From NCBI GenBank assembly GCA_010092775.1, contig JAADYZ010000026.1:1-9918 (forward strand): a DNA stretch of 9,918 nucleotides, given 5' to 3'. Below are positions 1-7,296 of the stretch, in pieces. The notes below the pieces were generated by a model, which made no database searches, was not told where the DNA came from, and worked only from the letters and a program-made list of their open reading frames with translations. The stretch comes from Chloroflexota bacterium (lineage in GTDB: Bacteria > Chloroflexota > Anaerolineae > Aggregatilineales > UBA3940). Made by a program: the position numbers and the translations under genes. Positions within the stretch are counted from its first letter, which is position 1. Each line of letters starts with the position of its first letter.

Positions 1-108
1 ATTGCGCATGTGAGCGGAGAAAATCGCCCGCGGGGTATATATTACGTTTAAACGACGTTTTTATTTCGTTTGTGGGATAGCTCACTTGGGGTAGGGGAGC
101 AAAAGCAC

Positions 109-546
109 CTATCCGGCCTGCCAGCTTGTCACCTTGGTGGGCCGGATGCGAATGATGAGCTGGTCGCCAAGTGCTGTCTGCGCGTACTGTGGATACTTCG
201 CCCGCAGTAGTTGCTGAGCCAGTTTGAAAGGCCCGCCCGACTCCAAGAGATCAGCTTGCCCTTGAAGCTTCACCCAGGCTAACTGTGACCAATCATCATG
301 GTAGACATCACACACCAGGCCCACTACGGGATTCCTTTGGATATTCCGGACACGTCGCAGACGATAGGCATCTTGCAAGCGCTTCTTCTTGCCGTCAATT
401 GGCGTAAATAGCTGATGGTGCTCATCTAGCACAAAGACAATCGGAAGTACGTGTGGCTGCCCCATTTCATCCAAGGTGGCAAAACGTGCGACAGGCTGTT
501 CCCTCAAAAAACGAGCTTCCCAATCCGTGAAGATTGATTCTCCCAT
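109..546 (-). CDS. PPOX-class F420/flavin-dependent oxidoreductase, Rv0121-like
   Basis: This 145-residue protein has the size and motif order of the small split-barrel PPOX family, closest in my reading to the Rv0121-type F420-dependent group. These cytoplasmic enzymes bind F420 or FMN between two subunits and reduce small substrates; the substrate here is unknown. Visible signs are an N-terminal helix leading to VARFATLDEMGQPHVLPIVF (19-38), the TPIDGKKK cofactor-phosphate-type loop (48-55), a basic stretch RLRRVRNIQRNP (62-73), the DWSQLAWVKLQGQA strand (85-98) and a C-terminal RPTKVTSW (135-142). The start is supported by a purine-rich ribosome site (AAGGGGG on the minus strand, 557-551) four bases before the ATG. 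It is transcribed away from the propeller gene and shares the 547-633 gap with it. The family is fairly certain; whether the cofactor is F420 or FMN cannot be read from sequence alone. Confidence 0.85.
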   Translation of the reverse strand: MGESIFTDWEARFLREQPVARFATLDEMGQPHVLPIVFVLDEHHQLFTPIDGKKKRLQDAYRLRRVRNIQRNPVVGLVCDVYHDDWSQLAWVKLQGQADLLESGGPFKLAQQLLRAKYPQYAQTALGDQLIIRIRPTKVTSWQAG

Positions 547-597
547 CGGTCCCCCTTCAACGTATTAAAGGCTTGATCTGGCTGAGCGAGCTTACAC

Positions 598-626
598 TTT
601 CCGATTGATGGCGGACGTGCTATCAT
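598..626 (+). promoter_or_regulatory. Probable promoter of the propeller-M23 operon (leaderless)
   Basis: A -10-like TATCAT lies at 621-626, with a weak -35 (TTTCCG, 598-603) 17 bases upstream. A start point about seven bases after the -10 would fall at about 633, directly at the ATG at 634. No purine-rich ribosome site lies ahead of that ATG (bases 627-633 are cgcccac), which fits a leaderless transcript. The -35 match is poor, so the call rests mainly on the -10 and the missing Shine-Dalgarno. Confidence 0.45.
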
Positions 627-633
627 CGCCCAC

Positions 634-2691
634 ATGATTACACGAGCTTTTCGCCTGACAGATCGTTTTGGTCGCTTACTGCTTAAGATGCTCACTTGGC
701 TGGGAAGTTTGCTCACGCGCTCAACAGCCGGTGTCAGCAGTCTTCTTGACCGCCGCGCTGATGATCCCAACGATAACGCCCGCGTAGAGACCCAGGTGCA
801 GTCTCTGAGTGGTCTCATCGTGATTCTACTCGCTGCGGTTGGCACGCTCATCTTCTGGGCCACCGGTTCGACCGGGCAATCGAACGCGGTGATTCAGCTC
901 TTTTTCGGGAATGGCGAGCCAGTTCCAGTCGAAGTGAGCCAGGAAACAGCTCCTTCGGCAGCGCAGGCGCCACCTGCCCCCAGTGCGCCCGGTGCCCCTT
1001 TCAGTGTGTCTGCGGGCAGTGTCGTCTACTCCATGGTGGTGGGTGGACAAGAAGAGCTGTTCGCGTTGACAGCCGGACAGGCTAACCCCGTCCGGTTAAC
1101 CGACAGCCCTGGGGATGATCGGCACCCCGCCTGGAGCCCGGACGGACGGCAGATCGCCTTTTCATCGCAGCGTAACGGCAATTGGGACCTCTTCATATTG
1201 GACATGGAAAGCGGTGAGATTGTCCAGATTACGGACGATCCAGCTTATGAATCCAACCCGACCTGGAGTTCTGACAGCTTCTTTCTAGCCTATGAAGCTT
1301 ACTACGAGAACAATCTAGACATCTACATTGTCGCGGTGGATGGCTCCCAAGAACCAATCCCGGTGACGCGTAACCCTGAACCCGACTACGCGCCCGCCTG
1401 GAGCCCGGTAGATGGTGGCCGTGAGATCGCGTATGTCTCGGTGCGTGATGGCAACACCGATGTCTATGTCATTTCGCTTGATGATCCACGTGAAGACCTG
1501 ACGCGCAACGTTAGCCAGACCCCCAGAATCCGCGAAGACAAACCGGCATGGGCCCCCTCTGGCACCGCTTTAGCCTACAGCGCCGTTGAAGACGGGCTCA
1601 GTCTGGTCTATTCGGTCGATTTACTGACTGAGTTGGCCCGGCCAAGGGTGGTTGGCCAAGGCCATTCACCGGCATGGTCACCTGATGGTGGGAGTCTGGT
1701 CTTCCTGGCTGACCGGCGGCGCGAAGGATCGCTGATGCTGACTGGTCAAGCCGTTCAATGGGATTTCTCGGTGCGTGCTTTCGCCCTGGATGGCATTGCC
1801 CGCTATCCAGATTGGTCACTGGCTACCCTGCCTGATGAACCACGAGGCAGCCTGACTTTTGCCATAACTGCCCCACTCGCACCCGCGTACAGCGAGGGCT
1901 CCCCAGAGCAAGACCCCAGTACCGGCTTGTATCGTCTGGTGTGGCTGCCCGATGTATTGGCTGACACTGAACACCTCTTGAGCGATCGGGTAGACACCTC
2001 TTTCATCGCCCTGCGCGATGCCGTTCGCCAGCGTGCAGGCTGGGACTTTCTGAGCCGCGTGGGTGATGTGTGGTGGGGAATCGACTACCCTCCCCCGCCC
2101 GGACAGGATGAGCGCAACTGGCACAAAGCGGGTCGCGCCTTTAACATTATCGAAGAATACAACCAGAGCAACCCAGCACAGATTGAATTGGTTCCTGCGC
2201 AAAGCGGCCCCGATCAAATCTGGCGACTCTACGTGCGGGCGGCTGTACAAGACGGCAGCTTAGGTGAACCGCTAACGACCTATCCTTGGGATTTTTACGC
2301 CCGTACAAGCGGCGATCTGGATGCATACGAAAATGGTGGCCGTTTCAAAGATGTGATCCCCTCTGGCTACTACATCGACTTCACCGATTTGGCCGCTCGC
2401 TATGGCTGGTATCCAACCCCTTCCAATAGCTCGTGGCGCTCCAATTGGGCAGCTATCCTTTATTGGCAGTATCAGAAGGATGACGGGTTGGAGTGGTGGC
2501 AGGCCATGCGGGAGATTTACGAGGAACCCGCCCTTGAACTGGCTTTCTTCACACCTACCCCTGCCCCAACCGCGACTGCCACACCGACTGTCGATCCGGA
2601 CGCTGTGACGCCATCTCCATCGCCTGAAGCAGAAGCAACCAGTACACCAACGCCTGAACCCGAAGGTGAGAACGGAGGCGAGAGCCAATAG
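634..2691 (+). CDS. Membrane-anchored TolB-like (PD40) beta-propeller with M15-like C-terminal domain
   Basis: This 685-residue protein begins with a basic, partly amphipathic N-terminus (1-50) and one membrane helix at about 58-77, so the rest is probably outside the cell. After an Ala/Pro-rich linker (about 103-122) come WD40-like PD40 blades marked by PAWSPDGRQIAFSS (165-178), NPTWSSDSFFLAY (208-220), APAWSPVDGGREIAY (253-267), KPAWAPSGTALAY (303-315), SPAWSPDGGSLVFL (345-358) and YPDWS (391-395). A 16-base exact repeat (1126-1141 and 1393-1408) encodes two of the PAWSP cores. From about 430 to 635 follows a separate domain containing H497-K-A-G500-R-A502-F-N504. This matches the M15 peptidase pattern HxxGxAxD except that the last Asp is Asn. 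No histidine occurs after H497, so a second histidine ligand is also missing. It ends in a Thr/Pro-rich tail (640-678). The start has no Shine-Dalgarno. Propeller and anchor are clear. The M15 relationship is inference, and such a domain would be expected to bind rather than cleave. Confidence 0.85.
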   Translation: MITRAFRLTDRFGRLLLKMLTWLGSLLTRSTAGVSSLLDRRADDPNDNARVETQVQSLSGLIVILLAAVGTLIFWATGSTGQSNAVIQLFFGNGEPVPVEVSQETAPSAAQAPPAPSAPGAPFSVSAGSVVYSMVVGGQEELFALTAGQANPVRLTDSPGDDRHPAWSPDGRQIAFSSQRNGNWDLFILDMESGEIVQITDDPAYESNPTWSSDSFFLAYEAYYENNLDIYIVAVDGSQEPIPVTRNPEPDYAPAWSPVDGGREIAYVSVRDGNTDVYVISLDDPREDLTRNVSQTPRIREDKPAWAPSGTALAYSAVEDGLSLVYSVDLLTELARPRVVGQGHSPAWSPDGGSLVFLADRRREGSLMLTGQAVQWDFSVRAFALDGIARYPDWSLATLPDEPRGSLTFAITAPLAPAYSEGSPEQDPSTGLYRLVWLPDVLADTEHLLSDRVDTSFIALRDAVRQRAGWDFLSRVGDVWWGIDYPPPPGQDERNWHKAGRAFNIIEEYNQSNPAQIELVPAQSGPDQIWRLYVRAAVQDGSLGEPLTTYPWDFYARTSGDLDAYENGGRFKDVIPSGYYIDFTDLAARYGWYPTPSNSSWRSNWAAILYWQYQKDDGLEWWQAMREIYEEPALELAFFTPTPAPTATATPTVDPDAVTPSPSPEAEATSTPTPEPEGENGGESQ

Positions 2692-3876
2692 ATGGAACGC
2701 TCACGCATTTTTGTGATTGCAGCGATTCTAGCCGTGATCGTACTAGCAGCCCTGTTGCTAAGCCCAGGTGACGGTGGTGCAGGAATCTCAGTCTTATCCG
2801 ATCCTCTTTCGCTGTCGAATGGCAACCCACAGCCTGTCGAACAGGTCGCGCCGACGGTGGAACCCACCAGCACGCCCAATAATCCGGGTACCCCCGTGTT
2901 CGCTTCGCCGGTCGATGAGCCAACACGGGCGCCTTCAGGTGAACCGACTCCCACCCCACAGAGCGTCTTCGCCCAAGACCTCCCTTCATCGGGCGGGAAC
3001 AGCCCCGCCGGTGACACCCGTGATGGCGGTGTCCAGTCGGGCTGGAATCCACCCCAACTTGAAGTACCGATTTCGCGCCATCCTTGGGACCATTATTGGT
3101 TCATTCGCCCGGTTGGGTCAGATCAAAACAACATCAGCCTGTTCTTCTACCCTTACGGTTCAAATGGCCCGGGTGATAATCTGCGTGTCCACCGAGGCAT
3201 CGATCTGGCTAACCCGATTGGGGTAGAGGTCTTTGCAGCCGCCACAGGTACGGTGATTTGGTCAGACAAAGGGCACGTCAACCAATTCGAGACCATCACG
3301 TCTTATGGAAACACCGTTGTCATCGAGCATGACATCGGGCTGGACGGAAAGAAGATCTACACATTGTACGCGCATCTTTCGGCGATGTTTGTGCGCCCCG
3401 GTGATCGCGTCAACAGCGGTGATGTAATCGGTCTGATCGGCGCGACCGGGCAGGTTAGCGGACCGCATGTTCATTTCGAGGTTCGTGTCGGCGAGAATAG
3501 CGATCAAGAAACACGCAACCCGGAGATGTGGATCGCACCCTTTGCTGGCTCTGGTGTCGTGGCCGGGCGCATTGAAGACGGCAACGGGGAAGCCCTTCAA
3601 GATGTAGACGTCGAGCTGTTCAACCTGAATCGCGGCTATGTGACCCATCGCACGACAACTTATGCCAGCACTCGGGTCAATGGGGCAGACTATTGGAACG
3701 AGAACTTTGCCCTGGCTGATGTCCCACAAGGGAACTACATTGCTTCGTTTACTTTCGGTGCATTTCGCTTTACAGGCGAAGTGATGGTGCTCCCCGGAAC
3801 TACCAATTGGGTCGAGATGGGTGAAATCGAAGAGCTATCCCCTGAAGAACTGGAAGAGGATGAGGACGGCTCATAG
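2692..3876 (+). CDS. Membrane-anchored M23 (LytM-type) peptidase with C-terminal beta-sandwich domain
   Basis: This is probably a zinc endopeptidase that cuts peptide cross-links of peptidoglycan. Of its 394 residues, 5-23 form a hydrophobic signal anchor and about 47-95 a Pro/Thr-rich linker across the wall. The M23 domain spans about 150-275 and keeps all ligands: H167 and D171 (HRGID), H228 (LYAHLS) and H259/H261 (GPHVHFEV). Residues about 286-375 (from GVVAGRIEDGNGEALQDVDVEL) read as a carboxypeptidase-regulatory-like beta-sandwich, which may bind wall or substrate. The tail is strongly acidic (379-393). The ATG directly follows the TAG of the propeller gene with no gap. A GGAGG (2674-2678) inside that gene lies 13 bases upstream, a longish spacing, so translational coupling is likely. 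The pairing suggests that the propeller protein positions or controls this hydrolase, which is inference. No terminator is evident after it. Confidence 0.93.
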   Translation: MERSRIFVIAAILAVIVLAALLLSPGDGGAGISVLSDPLSLSNGNPQPVEQVAPTVEPTSTPNNPGTPVFASPVDEPTRAPSGEPTPTPQSVFAQDLPSSGGNSPAGDTRDGGVQSGWNPPQLEVPISRHPWDHYWFIRPVGSDQNNISLFFYPYGSNGPGDNLRVHRGIDLANPIGVEVFAAATGTVIWSDKGHVNQFETITSYGNTVVIEHDIGLDGKKIYTLYAHLSAMFVRPGDRVNSGDVIGLIGATGQVSGPHVHFEVRVGENSDQETRNPEMWIAPFAGSGVVAGRIEDGNGEALQDVDVELFNLNRGYVTHRTTTYASTRVNGADYWNENFALADVPQGNYIASFTFGAFRFTGEVMVLPGTTNWVEMGEIEELSPEELEEDEDGS

Positions 3877-3936
3877 CAGGATTTTACTCACCATACCGCC
3901 CGTTTCATCAGAACAACAGCAGATCACCCTGAATCG

Positions 3937-3966
3937 TTGCATTCTCCCGCCCGCATCGACTATACT
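3937..3966 (+). promoter_or_regulatory. Probable promoter of the rel operon
   Basis: TTGCAT (3937-3942) and TATACT (3961-3966) are separated by 18 bases. The -10 has five of six consensus bases and the -35 keeps TTG. Transcription would begin near 3973, giving a leader of about 33 bases before the rel ATG at 4006. A five-codon reading frame (3978-3995) begins almost at the predicted 5' end. Confidence 0.6.
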
Positions 3967-4005
3967 GATTCGCAATAATGAGCCACAGTAGTTAGAGAAT
4001 CCCTT

Positions 4006-6201
4006 ATGGGCGGTACTGTTAGTACACTCTTATCGTTTGAAGACCTGATCGCCCCCCTCACGAGTACTTCCATTCATGATCGGCGGTTCATCAAGCGCGC
4101 CTACGAATTTGGCGAGAGCGCCCACGCCGGGCAAAAACGCAAGTCTGGCGAGGACTACTTCGTCCACTGTGTCGAGGTGGCTCGCATCATGGTAGACCTG
4201 CACATGGACTCCGCCACGATTGCGGCGGCCCTCTTACACGATGTAGTCGAGGACACCTCTGTCACTCTGGAAGAGTTGGAGCAGGACTTTAGCGAAGATG
4301 TTGCGCACCTCGTCGCGGGAGTGACCAAGCTCGACCAATTCCCGCTGCACGAACACACGTCGAAATCCCAGCGTGAGGCAGAGTACCTGCGCAAGACGCT
4401 TCTGGCCATGAACCAGGATGTGCGCGTGATCCTGATCAAGCTGGCCGATCGCCTGCACAATATGCGCACCTTGGGTTACATGTCGCCTGAGAGCCAACAG
4501 CGCAACGCACAAGAGACGATGGACATCTTCGCGCCCTTGGCCAGCCGCCTGGGCATTTGGCAGATGAAATGGGAACTTGAGGACCTGGCCTTTCGCTACC
4601 TCAATCCGGAAAAATACCGCATGATCGCCAGCCTGATCGACGAACGGCGCGCCGAGCGTGACAAATACGTGGCGAAGCTGGTTGAACGGCTGGAATCCAT
4701 GCTTAAAGCAGAAGGCATCGGAGCCGAAGTCAGCGGGCGCTCCAAGCACATCTACAGCATCTGGCGCAAAATGGACCGCAAGGATGTGGGCTTCGACTCG
4801 ATCTTCGATGTGCGTGCCGTCCGGGTGATGGTCGATAGCGTGACGACGTGTTACCAGGCACTCGGTTTGATTCACAATACCTGGCGTCCGATCACGGGTG
4901 AATTTGACGATTACATTGCAGCACCCAAAGACAACTTCTACCAATCTCTCCATACGGCTGTCATTTTGGAAGACGGCAAGACCTTGGAAGTTCAAATCCG
5001 AACTTATGAGATGCACGCTCATGCTGAATATGGCGTAGCCGCCCATTGGAAATACAAAGAATCCGGGCTTCAAAGCGACCAGAATTTTGAGCGCCGCCTG
5101 CAGCATCTGCGCGAGCTGATGGACGTTGGGCGCAACGTCGATGACGCAACAGAGTATCTGGACGCCCTGCGCACGGATGTCTTTCAAGATCGAGTCTATG
5201 CTTTCACCCCACGCGGCGACATTATCGACCTGCCGGCTGGCGCGACGCCGATTGACTTCGCCTACCACATTCATACCGATATTGGTCATCGCTGTCGTGG
5301 TGCCAAGGTCAATGGCAAGCTAGTCTCGCTGGATTATGTGTTGCAAGTTGGCGACCGGGTTGAGGTCCTGACGGCCCGTCGAGGCGGCCCAAGCCGCGAT
5401 TGGCTTAATCCAAATCACAATTTCGTCAAGACCAAGCGCGCCGTAGCGAAAATTCGCCACTGGTTCCGTCGTCAAGACCGAGACAAGATGATTGTCCTGG
5501 GGCGGGAAATGCTCGATCGAGAGTTGAAGCGGCTGGGCGTCGATCAGCGTGTCTCACATGATCAGGTTGCATCACTATTTGACGTCAACAAGACAGACGA
5601 TCTGTTAGCGCAAATCGGCTTTGGGGACATCCACCCACAGCATATCGCGACCAAGATTCTGGAGCTTGAGCAGCGCGAAGCCGAACGTAAGGCCGAAGAG
5701 GAAAATCGCATTCCACTCTCGATGACGCCGAGCCCTCCGCGCAAAACGTCGAAGAATGGGTCAAAAGGAGTGGCGGTGCAAGGGGCTGGGGACTTCCTGA
5801 CGGTTCTGGCAAGGTGCTGCAACCCCGCTCCAGGTGATCCGATTGTTGGGTACATTACGCGCGGACGTGGCGTTTCTGTCCATCGCGAAGACTGTTCGAA
5901 CATCCTCAATTGCAAAGAGCCTGAGCGGCTAATTGAGGTGACTTGGGGCGATACCGATACAGAGCGCTATGTGGTGCCCGTCTGCATCAAAGCCTATGAC
6001 CGTAAGGGCTTGATGCGCGACATCGGCACGGTGGTGGCCGAAGAACAAATCAATATGTTAGATGTGAACGTTCGTACCGTAAGCAACGTTGCGACGTTCA
6101 ATTTGACGATGGAGATTGAGACGGCGGCCCAATTAAGTAGGCTGTTGAGCAAGATGGAGCGTCTCCCGAACGTCATCGAGGCCAAGCGGGTCGGCGCCTA
6201 G
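4006..6201 (+). CDS. rel: Bifunctional (p)ppGpp synthetase/hydrolase, RelA/SpoT (Rel) family
   Basis: This full-length 731-residue Rel makes (p)ppGpp from ATP and GDP/GTP and should also hydrolyse it, setting the stringent response. The HD hydrolase domain is intact: H54, H78-D79 with E82-D83 (HDVVED), and D148 (LADRLHN). The synthetase domain has GRSKHIYSIWRK (244-255), the catalytic-position D268 (IFDVRAVRV), EFDD at 299-302, and E328 (LEVQIRT). A TGS domain follows (about 394-456), then a linker helix, the Cys-rich zinc-finger-like domain (C604, C605, H626, C630) and a C-terminal ACT domain (about 655-731). EFDD is the form known from synthetase-only RelA, while bifunctional enzymes usually carry RXKD. 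The start is the first in-frame ATG after a stop at 3979-3981. Its ribosome site is weak (AGAG, 3994-3997), and a five-codon frame (M-S-H-S-S) ends there. The family is certain; the activity balance is inferred. Confidence 0.97.
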   Translation: MGGTVSTLLSFEDLIAPLTSTSIHDRRFIKRAYEFGESAHAGQKRKSGEDYFVHCVEVARIMVDLHMDSATIAAALLHDVVEDTSVTLEELEQDFSEDVAHLVAGVTKLDQFPLHEHTSKSQREAEYLRKTLLAMNQDVRVILIKLADRLHNMRTLGYMSPESQQRNAQETMDIFAPLASRLGIWQMKWELEDLAFRYLNPEKYRMIASLIDERRAERDKYVAKLVERLESMLKAEGIGAEVSGRSKHIYSIWRKMDRKDVGFDSIFDVRAVRVMVDSVTTCYQALGLIHNTWRPITGEFDDYIAAPKDNFYQSLHTAVILEDGKTLEVQIRTYEMHAHAEYGVAAHWKYKESGLQSDQNFERRLQHLRELMDVGRNVDDATEYLDALRTDVFQDRVYAFTPRGDIIDLPAGATPIDFAYHIHTDIGHRCRGAKVNGKLVSLDYVLQVGDRVEVLTARRGGPSRDWLNPNHNFVKTKRAVAKIRHWFRRQDRDKMIVLGREMLDRELKRLGVDQRVSHDQVASLFDVNKTDDLLAQIGFGDIHPQHIATKILELEQREAERKAEEENRIPLSMTPSPPRKTSKNGSKGVAVQGAGDFLTVLARCCNPAPGDPIVGYITRGRGVSVHREDCSNILNCKEPERLIEVTWGDTDTERYVVPVCIKAYDRKGLMRDIGTVVAEEQINMLDVNVRTVSNVATFNLTMEIETAAQLSRLLSKMERLPNVIEAKRVGA

Positions 6202-6216
6202 CAAGAAGAGATCACC

Positions 6217-7296
6217 ATGCTTGAGGGAAAAGGTATCTATATTTGGCAAGTCCATCAGTGCGAAGGAGGTGATCCGAAGCGCATCACCCAGCGCGCGCTC
6301 GAAGCAGGCCTGACTCATGTGCTGGTCAAGATCGCAGATGGCAGCCGAGCCTATAATTCGGCCACCGCTGCCCCGGTCATCGATGCCCTCAAACAGGCAG
6401 GCATCCAGGCTTGGGGATGGCAGTACGTCTATGGACTTGACCCCTTTGGTGAGGCCAGCATTGCCGCACGGCGCAGCAATGAGCTAGAGGTAGATGGTTT
6501 CATTGTCAATGCCGAGGTGGAATACTACGGGCGCTACAGCCAGGCCACTGCCTATATGGACAGCCTGCGTGCCCGGGTTGGCAATCTACCACTGGCGCTT
6601 AGCTCGTTTCGCTTCCCAGATTATCATCGCCAACTGCCCTGGACCGAGTTCCTGAGCAAGTGCGATTTCAACATGCCCCAGGTCTATTGGGTTCGGTCTG
6701 ACAATCCACCCGAACAGCTTGATCGCTCAGTTAACCAGTTCAGCCGTATCTACCCAGTCTTGCCCATCATTCCGACAGGTTCAGCCTATGCAGAGCACGG
6801 GTGGAGAGCCAGCGGCAGTGAGGTGCGGCGCTTCCTGGACCATGCACGTAAGACAAATATCCCCGCTGCCAACTTCTGGAGCTGGGACTACGCTGGTGGG
6901 CCATCAGGGCGCGACCTGTGGGATGCGATCGCGGGTTTTGATTGGCCAGTTGCCAAGGCCAGTGCCGACTTAGGCGAACGATGGCTCAACGCGTTGCAGC
7001 AACGCGACTGGGATAAGCTGGTGCAGCTCTACCATCCGGCTGCCTTGCTGCTAAGCCCGCGTGGCTCGCAGCGAGGAGCCCCCGCCGTTAGGCGCTATTA
7101 TGAGGACCTCCTGAATGTGACCTTGCCTAGCGCGCAAGTCCAAATAGATACGCGTGTGACCCAAAACGAAACGCGCCTGATTGTGTGGCGCGCTTTCGAT
7201 CCCAGTACCGGAAAAGCCGTCCCGCGCGGTGTGGATACCTTTGTGGTGCGAGACGGCCAGATTCTCTATCAAAACACTCAATACGAGATCGTTTAG
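6217..7296 (+). CDS. TIM-barrel (GH25-like) protein fused to an NTF2/SnoaL-like domain
   Basis: This 359-residue protein has no signal peptide or membrane segment, so it should be cytoplasmic. Residues about 5-243 read as a TIM barrel like glycoside-hydrolase-type folds: THVLVKIADG (33-42), IQAWGWQYVYG (63-73), DGFIVNAEVEYYG (93-105), LALSSFRFPDYH (126-137), FNMPQVYWV (151-159), VLPIIPTGSAY (181-191) and AANFWSWDYA (217-226). Residues about 245-358 form an NTF2/SnoaL-like alpha+beta domain, with WLNALQQRDWDKLVQLYHP at 256-274 and DTFVVRDGQILYQN at 340-353. GH25 lysozymes use a D-x-E pair on one barrel strand; here the aligned spot is N98-A-E100, and the N-terminal GxD is also absent (GIYIW). 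It may therefore be a binding protein or a different enzyme. It starts 15 bases after rel with a weak purine-rich site (GAAGAG, 6205-6210), so the two are very likely co-transcribed. No function can be assigned. Its stop overlaps that of plsX. Confidence 0.85.
   Translation: MLEGKGIYIWQVHQCEGGDPKRITQRALEAGLTHVLVKIADGSRAYNSATAAPVIDALKQAGIQAWGWQYVYGLDPFGEASIAARRSNELEVDGFIVNAEVEYYGRYSQATAYMDSLRARVGNLPLALSSFRFPDYHRQLPWTEFLSKCDFNMPQVYWVRSDNPPEQLDRSVNQFSRIYPVLPIIPTGSAYAEHGWRASGSEVRRFLDHARKTNIPAANFWSWDYAGGPSGRDLWDAIAGFDWPVAKASADLGERWLNALQQRDWDKLVQLYHPAALLLSPRGSQRGAPAVRRYYEDLLNVTLPSAQVQIDTRVTQNETRLIVWRAFDPSTGKAVPRGVDTFVVRDGQILYQNTQYEIV

Noticed and set aside
45..60. Palindrome CGTTTAAACG followed by ACGTTT and a T-rich run, possible terminator or operator
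   Set aside because: The stems are short and AT-rich, loops would be too small for a hairpin, and there is no gene to the left to give it context.
561..570. Possible -10 (TTTAAT on the minus strand) for the PPOX gene
   Set aside because: No acceptable -35 lies at the right spacing, so a promoter call would be unsupported.
2530..2690. Repeated CCN/ACN codons encoding the Thr/Pro-rich tail, considered as a DNA repeat
   Set aside because: The repeats are irregular at the base level and reflect a flexible protein linker, not a nucleotide repeat.
2517..3052. Long minus-strand frames opposite the propeller/M23 junction
   Set aside because: They are shadows of the Pro/Thr-rich codons on the plus strand, with low-complexity Gly/Val/Ser content and no ribosome sites.
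4234..5289. 351-codon minus-strand frame opposite rel
   Set aside because: rel is unmistakable on the plus strand; the antisense product has no recognisable domain and is explained by codon bias in the third position.
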